Both the position numbers and the translations under genes were made by a program. From a virus, in IMG/VR virus record IMGVR_UViG_3300021364_002298, positions 1 to 28,439 of that record: a stretch of DNA of 28,439 nt, one strand, 5' to 3'. Below are positions 22,001 to 28,439 of the stretch, in pieces. The first letter of the stretch is position 1. Every line of letters starts with the position of its first letter. The notes under the pieces were generated by a model. That model worked only from the letters and a program-made list of their open reading frames with translations, was not told the origin of the DNA and did no database searches.

Positions 22001-23738
22001 GTCTTGTTTCATCTTTGATTAATTGAGTTATTTTTTCTGTAATTGTTTTGTACGATACACCAGCTGTGGCACCATCAACTACATGCAAAACACCTTTTTT
22101 ATTTAAAATTGACAATGTTTCTAGATACTTTCTTTCAGCAAACAAGATAGAGTTAACATTTAATAGACCGGGTGGATCAGAATGCAACTTTACACTTCTT
22201 ATATCAACTGGTCCACGCATTGCAATAGATAAGTCTATGTTAACTTGACCTGTATTGTCCATAGAAAAAGATGAATTAGTTATAATATATTTTTCTGTTA
22301 CTCTACTATTGTCTAAAAACTTTCCTAGGTAATTTGTAGAGTCACCTTTACTTGTTTTACCGTCAACATGACGCCAACCGTATTCTATCGCAATTTCAGC
22401 ACCGAAAGAACCAAACAAGTCTGGTTTGACAAAAGGCGCAATGTCAACCATTCTAGTTCTATCATGAAGTATTAGTGAAAGCTTGCCGGTCTTAAAAGAC
22501 AACAAGCCTTGTGTAGGAGCAACATCTATACTAAAATTTTTTATTGTCATAAAAGGTCTAGTAATATCGTGTACAGAGTTTGATCTGATAAAATTCATAT
22601 CAGTGTTAAAAGTGTTATTAGAATTATGTCCTATAAACTTTTCTCCAAAGTTATTTATAGTTTGTGGCATTGTAAAAGCTGAAAGATTTGTTCCTACTGC
22701 AGATTGCTTTTTTTGATCTTCTCCACTACCTACTACTCTAGTAAAGTTTGCTTCAAGAGTTTTATACACATCTGTAGTAGCATCTTGACTTATTGGCGTA
22801 CCATCAAAAAATTGTGTTATTGATGCAGTTTTATATATTTTTGTACTAGTTTGTGATTCTATAAAAGAAGGTAAAACAAAAACAGCACTTAAATAAGGTT
22901 GACATTTGCTTAACTCTACGGTACTTAACAAATTAAAGAATGTAGCTAGCTCCAAGCTGTTTCTTGTACCTGCTCTAATGTTAGGATTATCCATTAAAAT
23001 ATAAGCTAGACTTGGTTTTTCTTTTGTAGCAGCACAAATATAATTTGCATCATTTACTGCGTTAATAATATGTTTTTTTCTAGCATCAGCAGCACCTGTA
23101 ACTTTAGCTTTAGAATGCGTTATTTCTTGCATAGTATACAATGCTCTGCCCTCACCATTCTCTAACCCAGTATCTTTAAAAAGTTTATCAGCTTTTTTTT
23201 CATTCATCATTCCGTATCTGGAATAATGATTCCACCCTCTGCTTTCCCCTACAACATCAGGTCTTTTTTTTAGAAGCATACAAGGAAATTCACATTTATC
23301 GATTTCACTTAGTTTTACTTTTTTGAAAGTCTGTTGTTGCTCTGACTCAGATGAACCCTTAATAGGTGACATGTTTCCTCTAAAACTCCAAACTTTTTTA
23401 GTCTTTTCAGATATTTTATTATTATAATCATCATGAATAATTGTCATAAAAGAAGTAAGATATTTTAAAACATTTTTAGCTTTTGTTTCATCATCTCCAC
23501 AGTAATTTTCATATACTTTTTCAATCATTTCATTTACAGTTATTGCTTCTGTTGTTATTGACTGAAATACATCTGTTATTGCTTTAACAACATCTTCGTC
23601 GCTTGCAGCTTTTTTATCGTCTTTATTTGTTGATTGAGATAATAACTCTCTTACTACGTCTTCGTTAGACATAATATTTGTATATTTGCTAATATTAGCT
23701 TCTCTTAAATAGTTTATAAAAGTTTTATCTTCAGCCAT
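19002..23738 (-). CDS. Very large baseplate hub-like structural protein, 1578 aa
   Basis: This is probably a tail or baseplate component. Residues about 395-510 hold the most family-like block (APTQGLLSFKTGKLSLILHD, FGSFGAEIAIEYGW, ITNSSFSMDNTGQVNIDLSI), whose wording recalls large hub proteins of marine and jumbo myophages. I assign it by pattern, not by a named domain. Residues about 565-636 are a Lys/Glu-rich predicted coiled coil. A basic segment lies at 1008-1030 (KSKRKRKKKKLTIKEKAE). The C-terminal third is charged, with many short strands. No enzymatic motif was found. ATG 23738 overlaps the stop of the LysM-like gene as TAATG. Such size and composition argue for a multi-domain virion protein. 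Confidence 0.6.
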   Translation of the reverse strand: MAEDKTFINYLREANISKYTNIMSNEDVVRELLSQSTNKDDKKAASDEDVVKAITDVFQSITTEAITVNEMIEKVYENYCGDDETKAKNVLKYLTSFMTIIHDDYNNKISEKTKKVWSFRGNMSPIKGSSESEQQQTFKKVKLSEIDKCEFPCMLLKKRPDVVGESRGWNHYSRYGMMNEKKADKLFKDTGLENGEGRALYTMQEITHSKAKVTGAADARKKHIINAVNDANYICAATKEKPSLAYILMDNPNIRAGTRNSLELATFFNLLSTVELSKCQPYLSAVFVLPSFIESQTSTKIYKTASITQFFDGTPISQDATTDVYKTLEANFTRVVGSGEDQKKQSAVGTNLSAFTMPQTINNFGEKFIGHNSNNTFNTDMNFIRSNSVHDITRPFMTIKNFSIDVAPTQGLLSFKTGKLSLILHDRTRMVDIAPFVKPDLFGSFGAEIAIEYGWRHVDGKTSKGDSTNYLGKFLDNSRVTEKYIITNSSFSMDNTGQVNIDLSIAMRGPVDIRSVKLHSDPPGLLNVNSILFAERKYLETLSILNKKGVLHVVDGATAGVSYKTITEKITQLIKDETRLVTNEVKSLEELTFENIARLKKNYDNFNKSFKKLKKSIDKQIKKIKKENELQQLLNNSRGTLSNLMQSLIRSLDKLDPKTNNTYILGDTPLISLSGVTDLKSFNLSSSEIVNGYEFYNFIKALSAYVNKVTDTTINKKSELLATQNALINKIMGGIDEIDPFINTEWCAMYEKIMLNRQVKTEGVPYQGLGRGGFDKFVTFGAFVSGLVGTHLGSTGKFNEIQIISYTCNENCGLFSNMNVSSILIPRLELRVFLNSLFEEGASFTLESVISQVINRFINTRTNVCYGLSDFYKVDPKTGNVEAVYKKDTQQLNVSKRLSKIYSDLARSEEDGINSGESSKSIDDVRFVMPKISFTFDTLTKKTDYNMTISRISIFDQNDNPFGSINTIMKDFYDRGIIAASTQLNKERQKYNSGYIEIKEQNTEETDKSKRKRKKKKLTIKEKAELAEIKNNIHKINRQKFYNRSWSIIQDLIEEGGLVEISEGIYEISGQFKVEGMKNSFKKIMPSITYGTQNSGIIEASISTVNEAKLNTIYLTRSERAADNKRQIAAKVSFSKDLPLRVLPSQATVTMYGCPFVNFAQYLFLDFETGTTIDNAYAVTGIKHDLSPGKFTTQLTLSYGDVYGKYENAANTLSRAIGDILRPNKPIKAEENITEINILNYSNSGDEIGSRRIIKNKTITFTLGEDEDKLEVSLNLNVLPSYRNIAWIEKDNQYNEDSPSFNLWMSLNNDIAKDKKINLKIDLLRDSNKFAFVKNKINKAQLGEEAKSKVVKRKRAQVFLQKLSNLKINDKQLFLSDESESNKIIKNDIDFIVNTTDNDKFLKELNNFISLKLQISFQYKGLNSTAGIEIEKNLILDWDLFERTKLVETFEKFIDLNEFNMLVMTKDYRDFVFKTMAAVKELNKSYKILINDIKASYEDFKLEVERKSKYSHMHLYTKPGSLIVSTSGIEFDVISGIKKVEEKKEKYYIDLEYQRIVIEWKTFLNSFINLEDFKLDQQ

Positions 23739-24040
23739 TATCGACCTTCTTTTAATCTTAGTACATCTTCTAATACAGGAATATACAACACAATACTGTC
23801 ATCGTTAACCTCACCTTTATTAGCAGCACCTGCACCAATACCTAAAGGCCATCTGATTCCACTGGCAGCTGCTATTATCCACCAGTTCAAACCGTTGCCA
23901 TAATATTCTTGTGCATAATGATCAAGTCTTCTCCCATCAGCTATTACTGTTGTAAATTTTATTGTACCATTTTCTACTGCATAGTAAATAGCTGATGTTA
24001 AATTTGGAATGCCACCTAATCTACTAATATATTCAGACAT
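23738..24040 (-). CDS. LysM-like baseplate protein, gp53-type
   Basis: The 100-aa protein carries a LysM-like module of the kind found in contractile-tail baseplate proteins (T4 gp53 and phage P2 gpX-like small hub proteins). The diagnostic part is GRRLDHYAQEYYGNGLNWWI (36-55) followed by IAAASGIRWPLGIG and LYIP (85-88): turn, helix, WW pair, second helix and closing strand. The first 30 residues form two short strands. It is flanked by the 1578-aa and 931-aa proteins, the usual company of this family. The Shine-Dalgarno AAAGGA precedes its ATG. Function in baseplate assembly is by family analogy. Confidence 0.75.
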   Translation of the reverse strand: MSEYISRLGGIPNLTSAIYYAVENGTIKFTTVIADGRRLDHYAQEYYGNGLNWWIIAAASGIRWPLGIGAGAANKGEVNDDSIVLYIPVLEDVLRLKEGR

Positions 24041-24058
24041 GTCTTATTATCCTTTAAA

Positions 24059-26854
24059 CTAATTAGGGTCTTTATACTTCTTTTTATTTAAATGATCTAA
24101 CAATCTATATTTTGCCATTGCAAAATCTCTTCCAGAACCAGTATAACTAAAGTCTGCTGGATCTCCAAAAAATTCGTTATTTATTCTGCCAACGTTATAA
24201 ACAGGTGCACGCAGCATACCTCTATGATCTAACCCTGGAGGAATGTCATGTATAGGTGCAAAGTTAATTGTTAACTTTACTAACATAGGTGCTTTAGAAC
24301 CTATTCTGCTAGTCTCCCAGTTAACTTCATTATAATTGACGTCTAACTGAGTTATAAACCCAGCTAAACCTTTACTCATTCCGCTTTCGTATGACTTAGT
24401 TATAGGATTATTGCTTTTTCCATCTTTTGTAGGAGCCATCAAATCTTTAGCCGGACGAGCTGACGGGCCACTAGCAGGTTCACTTCTTTTCTTTAACATT
24501 ATTTTTGATGCATCTGCAACAACTTTTATTGTTTTAGATAAAGGTATGTCTGGAGGCAATTTCAGTAAGTCAGCTGCTGAAAGTTCCTTGTAAGCTGTGT
24601 TGTCTATCTCAACAACATAAAAGTCGCCCACTTTATCATGAACTTTATGTATTTTTACAGGATGATCTACAGATATTGATCTAGGGGCTACTAACTGTGA
24701 GGTAGCGTTTGGTGCTAAGTCTACTCCTTCGTCACCGTTATCTGTTCTATAATGCCCTGCCATAAGCTCAAATTCATTTGTTTCTTCGCCGGAAAAATCT
24801 ACGACGTCACCAGTTCTTTCACCTACACCATGAAGTCTAGAAAGATTTGTTCTACTGTAATTGCTCTTTATTACATCACCAACTCTAAGTCTTATAAGTG
24901 GTGAAGCAGTTGGTACTTGTGTAAAAGGGTACTTAAAATCTCCATCACTTGCGTCTAAACCACCAGACCATTGTGGATAAACCATTGCGACTATTTTATT
25001 AACTTGATACCACATTAGGTCATGATCCGCCTCAGAAGTTGCTGCCAATGTAAAAGACACATTAACATTTCTTGTTGTCTTAACGTAAGTACGAACATCA
25101 TCAATTCTACCAAAACCACTTGAAGCATTATACTCAGGATTAAAAGAGTCTGTTATGCTATCAATAAAAGCATGAAATGATATAATTTCATTTGTTCTAA
25201 TATCATGAAAGTAAAAAGGCATATACTCTGCCTCTAATACTGCTTCTATTTCTTTAACAGCATACTCAGGTATTCTTCTTTCTTCTTGATGTATTTTATA
25301 AAAGTTTTGTGTTAAATCCTTACCTAAAGAAAAAGACTTTTTACCGTTTGCAGCTAAAGCTCTTTTAAGTGAAGGATGTAAAGAAAATAGTTGAGGCAAT
25401 GCTCTAATTCTAGTTGTTTGACCGGGCTTTTTGTTTTGTGTTATTTTGTGGCCAAAGTCTCCATCTGAATGTTTTTGCTGCCAATTGTATACAGCAGTAT
25501 CTTCTTCTGGTGCACTATCAGGTAATTTCACGCCTATAGATTCTAAGAGGCCTTTAGCTGCTGCTTTAATTGCTTTGCTTACATCGTCATCTTTGTCCTC
25601 TAGTTTTTTATATTCCGGATCATTAAAATAGTCAAATATATCTTGAGAAAATGCTTTCCCGTCATCACCAGCAAAAATCTTTATTCCGTAATCTATATGT
25701 CTATTTGATCTTAAGGCAGAGACTCTACTTTGTGGAGAATCTTTTTCTCTTCCTCTAAGATAAGAGTCGTCATAAACATATTTTTTAATAAGCTTTAAAC
25801 CTATTTGCATTCTTTCAATAAAGAATTTTGTATAATAATAATTTAAGTCTGTAAAAAAGTCTAACACCGAGCCTTCTTTTTCTTTTGCTTTATATAAAGT
25901 TTTCTCTTCCCAGTATCTTTCCTGATAAAACTTTCTAAATAAAAGGTTTGCTCTATTTTGAACAGTTTGGTTTGTAGCTGCTGAAACTACTATTTTTACT
26001 GCAGCATAAGCAACTATAGCTAACTCACTTGCAACAATAATTATACTTTTATTATCACCCATGGTAGTTAATGAACTTATAAAATCTAGATCATTCATGT
26101 CAGTTGTTGTATCTTTTATAATTTCATCAAAGTCTATAAGAGAGTCTGGTGACATCCATTCAGCAAATCCTACAAAAAATGCAGTAGTTCTTTCAAATAA
26201 ATTTGAATTATCATGAGGATAATTTAATACATTGTAAATGTATCTTGTAAACAAATCATATTCAGTATAATCGTATTTTCCTACTCTAAGATTAAATCTC
26301 TCAGCAGTTCTATTTTGTTGCCCATTAGCAAATGTAAGTAGTCTGTTTGCAAGTATAATGACTTCTACTATAGCAATTTGTGCAACAACTTCTGCTAAAT
26401 AAGAGAACATAGCGGCAGTAAGGTCTGAACCATTGTCAAGGTCACTGTCGAGCTTTACTCCTCCGAGCATTTCAAACTCATCGGCAAAAACTCTTGGTTT
26501 GTTAGCATCGTTTGGATCACGCGAGTTGTTTCTTACATCAGAATAAGAATTAAATGACTTAAAAGATTTTAGACTTTCTCCAGGGTCATTTCCATCTGAA
26601 TCTTTTACAAAGCCGAAACTATTAATTCGTGGTAAGTCTTTAACAATTGAATTATAGTTGTCATCTTCAATTAATTCTGTGCCTAATGTACCTAAACTTA
26701 TACTGCCAGGTGCTACAGCATCATAAATTTCAGGAGGATTAATCTCTTCAGCATTAGCAGGAGGATTTTGCTCTAAATCAACGTCGTCGACGCCATTGCT
26801 GTCGTTATATTTTGATACTGTGCCATCTGGATTGAGAATGTATTTGTTTGACAT
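24059..26854 (-). CDS. Large baseplate/tail structural protein, 931 aa
   Basis: Residues 545-630 contain a block typical of large myophage baseplate proteins: PFYFHDIRTNEIISF, ITDSFNPEYNASSGFGR, VKTTRNVNVSFTLAATSEAD and IVAMVYPQW. It is followed by a second conserved piece around 650-662 (SPLIRLRVGDVIK). Two long hydrophobic stretches lie near 145-175 (AEVVAQIAIVEVIILANRLL) and 270-293 (IIIVASELAIVAYAAVKIVV). They could be buried helices or segments that insert into a membrane during injection. The N-terminal 140 residues are acidic and Asp/Asn-rich. No enzyme motif was seen. It lies two bases after the 85-aa gene and 18 before the LysM-like gene, so all three should be made together. Confidence 0.65.
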   Translation of the reverse strand: MSNKYILNPDGTVSKYNDSNGVDDVDLEQNPPANAEEINPPEIYDAVAPGSISLGTLGTELIEDDNYNSIVKDLPRINSFGFVKDSDGNDPGESLKSFKSFNSYSDVRNNSRDPNDANKPRVFADEFEMLGGVKLDSDLDNGSDLTAAMFSYLAEVVAQIAIVEVIILANRLLTFANGQQNRTAERFNLRVGKYDYTEYDLFTRYIYNVLNYPHDNSNLFERTTAFFVGFAEWMSPDSLIDFDEIIKDTTTDMNDLDFISSLTTMGDNKSIIIVASELAIVAYAAVKIVVSAATNQTVQNRANLLFRKFYQERYWEEKTLYKAKEKEGSVLDFFTDLNYYYTKFFIERMQIGLKLIKKYVYDDSYLRGREKDSPQSRVSALRSNRHIDYGIKIFAGDDGKAFSQDIFDYFNDPEYKKLEDKDDDVSKAIKAAAKGLLESIGVKLPDSAPEEDTAVYNWQQKHSDGDFGHKITQNKKPGQTTRIRALPQLFSLHPSLKRALAANGKKSFSLGKDLTQNFYKIHQEERRIPEYAVKEIEAVLEAEYMPFYFHDIRTNEIISFHAFIDSITDSFNPEYNASSGFGRIDDVRTYVKTTRNVNVSFTLAATSEADHDLMWYQVNKIVAMVYPQWSGGLDASDGDFKYPFTQVPTASPLIRLRVGDVIKSNYSRTNLSRLHGVGERTGDVVDFSGEETNEFELMAGHYRTDNGDEGVDLAPNATSQLVAPRSISVDHPVKIHKVHDKVGDFYVVEIDNTAYKELSAADLLKLPPDIPLSKTIKVVADASKIMLKKRSEPASGPSARPAKDLMAPTKDGKSNNPITKSYESGMSKGLAGFITQLDVNYNEVNWETSRIGSKAPMLVKLTINFAPIHDIPPGLDHRGMLRAPVYNVGRINNEFFGDPADFSYTGSGRDFAMAKYRLLDHLNKKKYKDPN

Positions 26855-26856
26855 TT

Positions 26857-27114
26857 TTATTTATCCTTGATAATTTTATCATTATCTTTCATAAAGTCTT
26901 GCAGAGACAAACCTCGTAAACGAGAGAACTTGGATTCATCAATCTGTCCTTCAGCAAGAGACTTACCGATTGAGTTAAGTTCTTTTTCAACAATTTCATT
27001 AAACATATTTAAATATTCTTCTTCAGACTTTCCAGTCTTCTCAGCAAATGCCTTGCACATAGCTTTATCAATTCCTAGTTTTGCAATTATATCTCTTACA
27101 TTTAATGTTTTCAT
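26857..27114 (-). CDS. Hypothetical protein, 85 aa, in the structural operon
   Basis: An unrecognised, mostly helical and charged protein (KMCKAFAEK-like helix, then SEEEYLNMFNEIVEKELNSI and a final basic helix). It has a single Cys, and no signal peptide or membrane helix. It sits between two large virion proteins, and its stop is two bases from the next ATG, so its expression is tied to them. A small assembly chaperone or tail accessory protein is a reasonable guess from size and position alone. An AGAGAG sequence precedes ATG 27114. Confidence 0.6.
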   Translation of the reverse strand: MKTLNVRDIIAKLGIDKAMCKAFAEKTGKSEEEYLNMFNEIVEKELNSIGKSLAEGQIDESKFSRLRGLSLQDFMKDNDKIIKDK

Positions 27115-27128
27115 AATGTTTCTCTCTA

Positions 27129-28439
27129 TTAACTTCCTGATGGTTGTACAATTTCTGTTGTCGGCATAGAATTATCGCTACCTATATTAAAGCACCTTGA
27201 CCCAATTGCCTCAGAAGCAAGACTAAATACGCCGTTTGTATATTCAGGCATTCCTAATATTCTAACTAGATTATTCTGTGCCATTAATTTCATTAATTTA
27301 TCTATTATCTCTTTTGTAAACACAAAGTCTGACGTTACCTCAAAACCTTGCTCTTCTAATTTCTTTTTAATTGCATTAATCTTGTTACATTGCTCTTCAG
27401 CTTTTTGCTTTGTCAACTTATTAGTATTATTTGTTTGAATTTTTGCTGCGCCTGAGTAGTTTGATGATGCAATTGTCGTAGCAGAATTTTCTTCACCAAA
27501 CAACTTAGGCAAGCTAACTGAGTCAAGTAAGTTATTTAGTATCGATTTACTTTCATTTATATTGATATATTTGTTTAAATATTCTAAATCTTGTGTTGTC
27601 TTTACACCTTTTGGACTTCCTTTAGTCATTTCTTTGCCCGGCTCATCAGGTTTTTCTGGCATTAAAAGTTTTGCTTGCTCTGCTAACGCTGTTCTTTTTC
27701 CATGCTTTATGTGATCTTTAAAAATTTGTTGATAATAAGGGCTACTTGCAAAACTCCCATTTTCATGTTCAGGAGAAATAATGTTAATTTTATTATTTTT
27801 TGATTTTTTAGCAGCTGCAGTTATTTCTTCTCCATAATTTGACCAAAAAGATCTAAAGTATATATTGTCAAAGTGATTTGAAAAATCATCTCCATCCAGC
27901 AATCTAGGTATAATTTTTCCAATTAATTTTTCGTCTAAATATTCATCAAATTCTCTTGCGTGCGTTATAGCAGCAGGTTCTTCTGCTGTTAACCACTCGC
28001 TTACACCTTGAAATATTTTATAGCCTGCGTAAGCTGCTGCAGCTGTCCCTAAAGCTACTCCTGTTACAACATTTACACCTGGAATCGCAGCTAAAAAGGG
28101 TAAAACTGATGCAGCTGCGGCAGGCATCGCAATCATACCAGTAGCTAATCCTATACCTGTCGCAGCAGCTGCTCCTCCTCCCACCCATGCTCCAATTTCA
28201 CCCGGCGTGTCACTTATTGTACTGAAGTCTTGTGCATTTATCTGGCTTATAGAAGACAAGTCTCTTCCCTTATACTGACCGTCATTTATTCCTTGCATAA
28301 TAGTTGCTGTTTGTAGAGCTACATTTCTAAAGTCATCCTCAGTATTTCCTTCTTCTACAAACCTAGTTTTAAGGCCTTCTATTGCTGTTTGAAGTTTAGC
28401 TTTTTGACCCGGGTCTTTTACAGTTGAAGCTTTATCTCT
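27129..28439 (-). CDS. Structural-module protein, partial (5' end beyond the window)
   Basis: The reading frame stays open from 28298 up to the window edge (47 more codons), so the ATG at 28298 is probably internal and the true start lies outside. At least 436 residues are present. A strongly hydrophobic Ala/Gly-rich region follows the 28298 Met by about 35 residues (VGGGAAAATGIGLATGMIAM, then AAAASVLPFLAAIPGVNVVT and VALGTAAAAYAGYKIF). These are two or three helices of membrane-inserting type. The remainder is charged and helical, with no known motif. Its place ahead of baseplate genes suggests a virion or tail protein, perhaps one contacting the host membrane. Confidence 0.65.
   Translation of the reverse strand, partial: RDKASTVKDPGQKAKLQTAIEGLKTRFVEEGNTEDDFRNVALQTATIMQGINDGQYKGRDLSSISQINAQDFSTISDTPGEIGAWVGGGAAAATGIGLATGMIAMPAAAASVLPFLAAIPGVNVVTGVALGTAAAAYAGYKIFQGVSEWLTAEEPAAITHAREFDEYLDEKLIGKIIPRLLDGDDFSNHFDNIYFRSFWSNYGEEITAAAKKSKNNKINIISPEHENGSFASSPYYQQIFKDHIKHGKRTALAEQAKLLMPEKPDEPGKEMTKGSPKGVKTTQDLEYLNKYININESKSILNNLLDSVSLPKLFGEENSATTIASSNYSGAAKIQTNNTNKLTKQKAEEQCNKINAIKKKLEEQGFEVTSDFVFTKEIIDKLMKLMAQNNLVRILGMPEYTNGVFSLASEAIGSRCFNIGSDNSMPTTEIVQPSGS

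Noticed and set aside
28298-28300. ATG at 28298 as the true start of the last gene
   Set aside because: The same frame is open for all 141 remaining bases to the window edge, with plausible charged helical coding sequence, and there is no convincing Shine-Dalgarno, so the gene is treated as partial.
1-28439. tRNA genes, CRISPR arrays, insertion sequences, integrase or attachment sites
   Set aside because: The gaps are too short for tRNAs other than 16396-16524, which shows no cloverleaf. No regularly spaced repeats, terminal inverted repeats or recombinase genes were seen.

Overview
The window is a block of a tailed-bacteriophage genome. Every supported gene lies on the minus strand, genes are packed with gaps of 0 to about 130 bp or short stop/start overlaps, and base composition is strongly A+T-rich. 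Content is a phage replisome, a large nucleotide-metabolism set and part of a baseplate/tail module. A LysM-like (gp53-type) baseplate protein beside very large hub-like proteins suggests a contractile-tailed (myovirus-type) virus, perhaps with a large genome. The host cannot be named from the sequence.

Layout in transcription order (high to low coordinates). 28439-19002: structural module with an incomplete Ala/Gly-rich protein cut by the window edge, an 85-aa protein, a 931-aa baseplate-like protein, a LysM-like 100-aa protein and a 1578-aa hub-like protein. 18963-11483: replication module with a very short family A DNA polymerase (no exonuclease), a degenerate HD-domain protein, a HAD phosphatase-like protein with a basic N-terminus, gp32-like SSB, RecA/UvsX recombinase, a FEN-type 5' nuclease, DnaB-like helicase and trimeric dUTPase. 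11470-8420: class Ia ribonucleotide reductase (NrdA, NrdB) with a dedicated thioredoxin. 8349-6190: ClpP-like serine protease, peptidoglycan amidase and a canonical ThyX. 6129-3155: small unknown proteins, a MazG/dUTPase-like NTP pyrophosphatase and a second MazG-like domain fused to a HAD nucleotidase. 3080-31: a second, divergent ThyX, a nucleoside deoxyribosyltransferase, a zincless Fpg/Nei DNA glycosylase and three small unknown proteins.

The genes fit a programme for making and controlling a deoxynucleotide pool during replication. RNR with thioredoxin makes dNDPs, Dut and MazG-like enzymes remove dUTP or other unwanted NTPs, two ThyX-type enzymes act at the dUMP-to-dTMP level (or one at a related step), and the replisome uses the products.

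The main non-coding discovery is a recurrent promoter signature, CGTGTAAATT-N14-TATAAT, read on the minus strand. Exact or near copies precede the divergent thyX, ssb, polA and clpP genes. Weaker copies precede the 124-aa gene and a gene beyond the left edge. At polA the -10 box lies so close to the ATG that the transcript should be leaderless. Other unexplained structures are three helically phased TAACTGTTTT repeats (2051-2110) and a 14-bp hairpin (17275-17320) that pairs one gene's stop region with the next gene's Shine-Dalgarno. No tRNA, rRNA, CRISPR array, insertion sequence or integrase was seen. The longest gene-free stretch is 129 bp (16396-16524), and it holds a promoter and leader.
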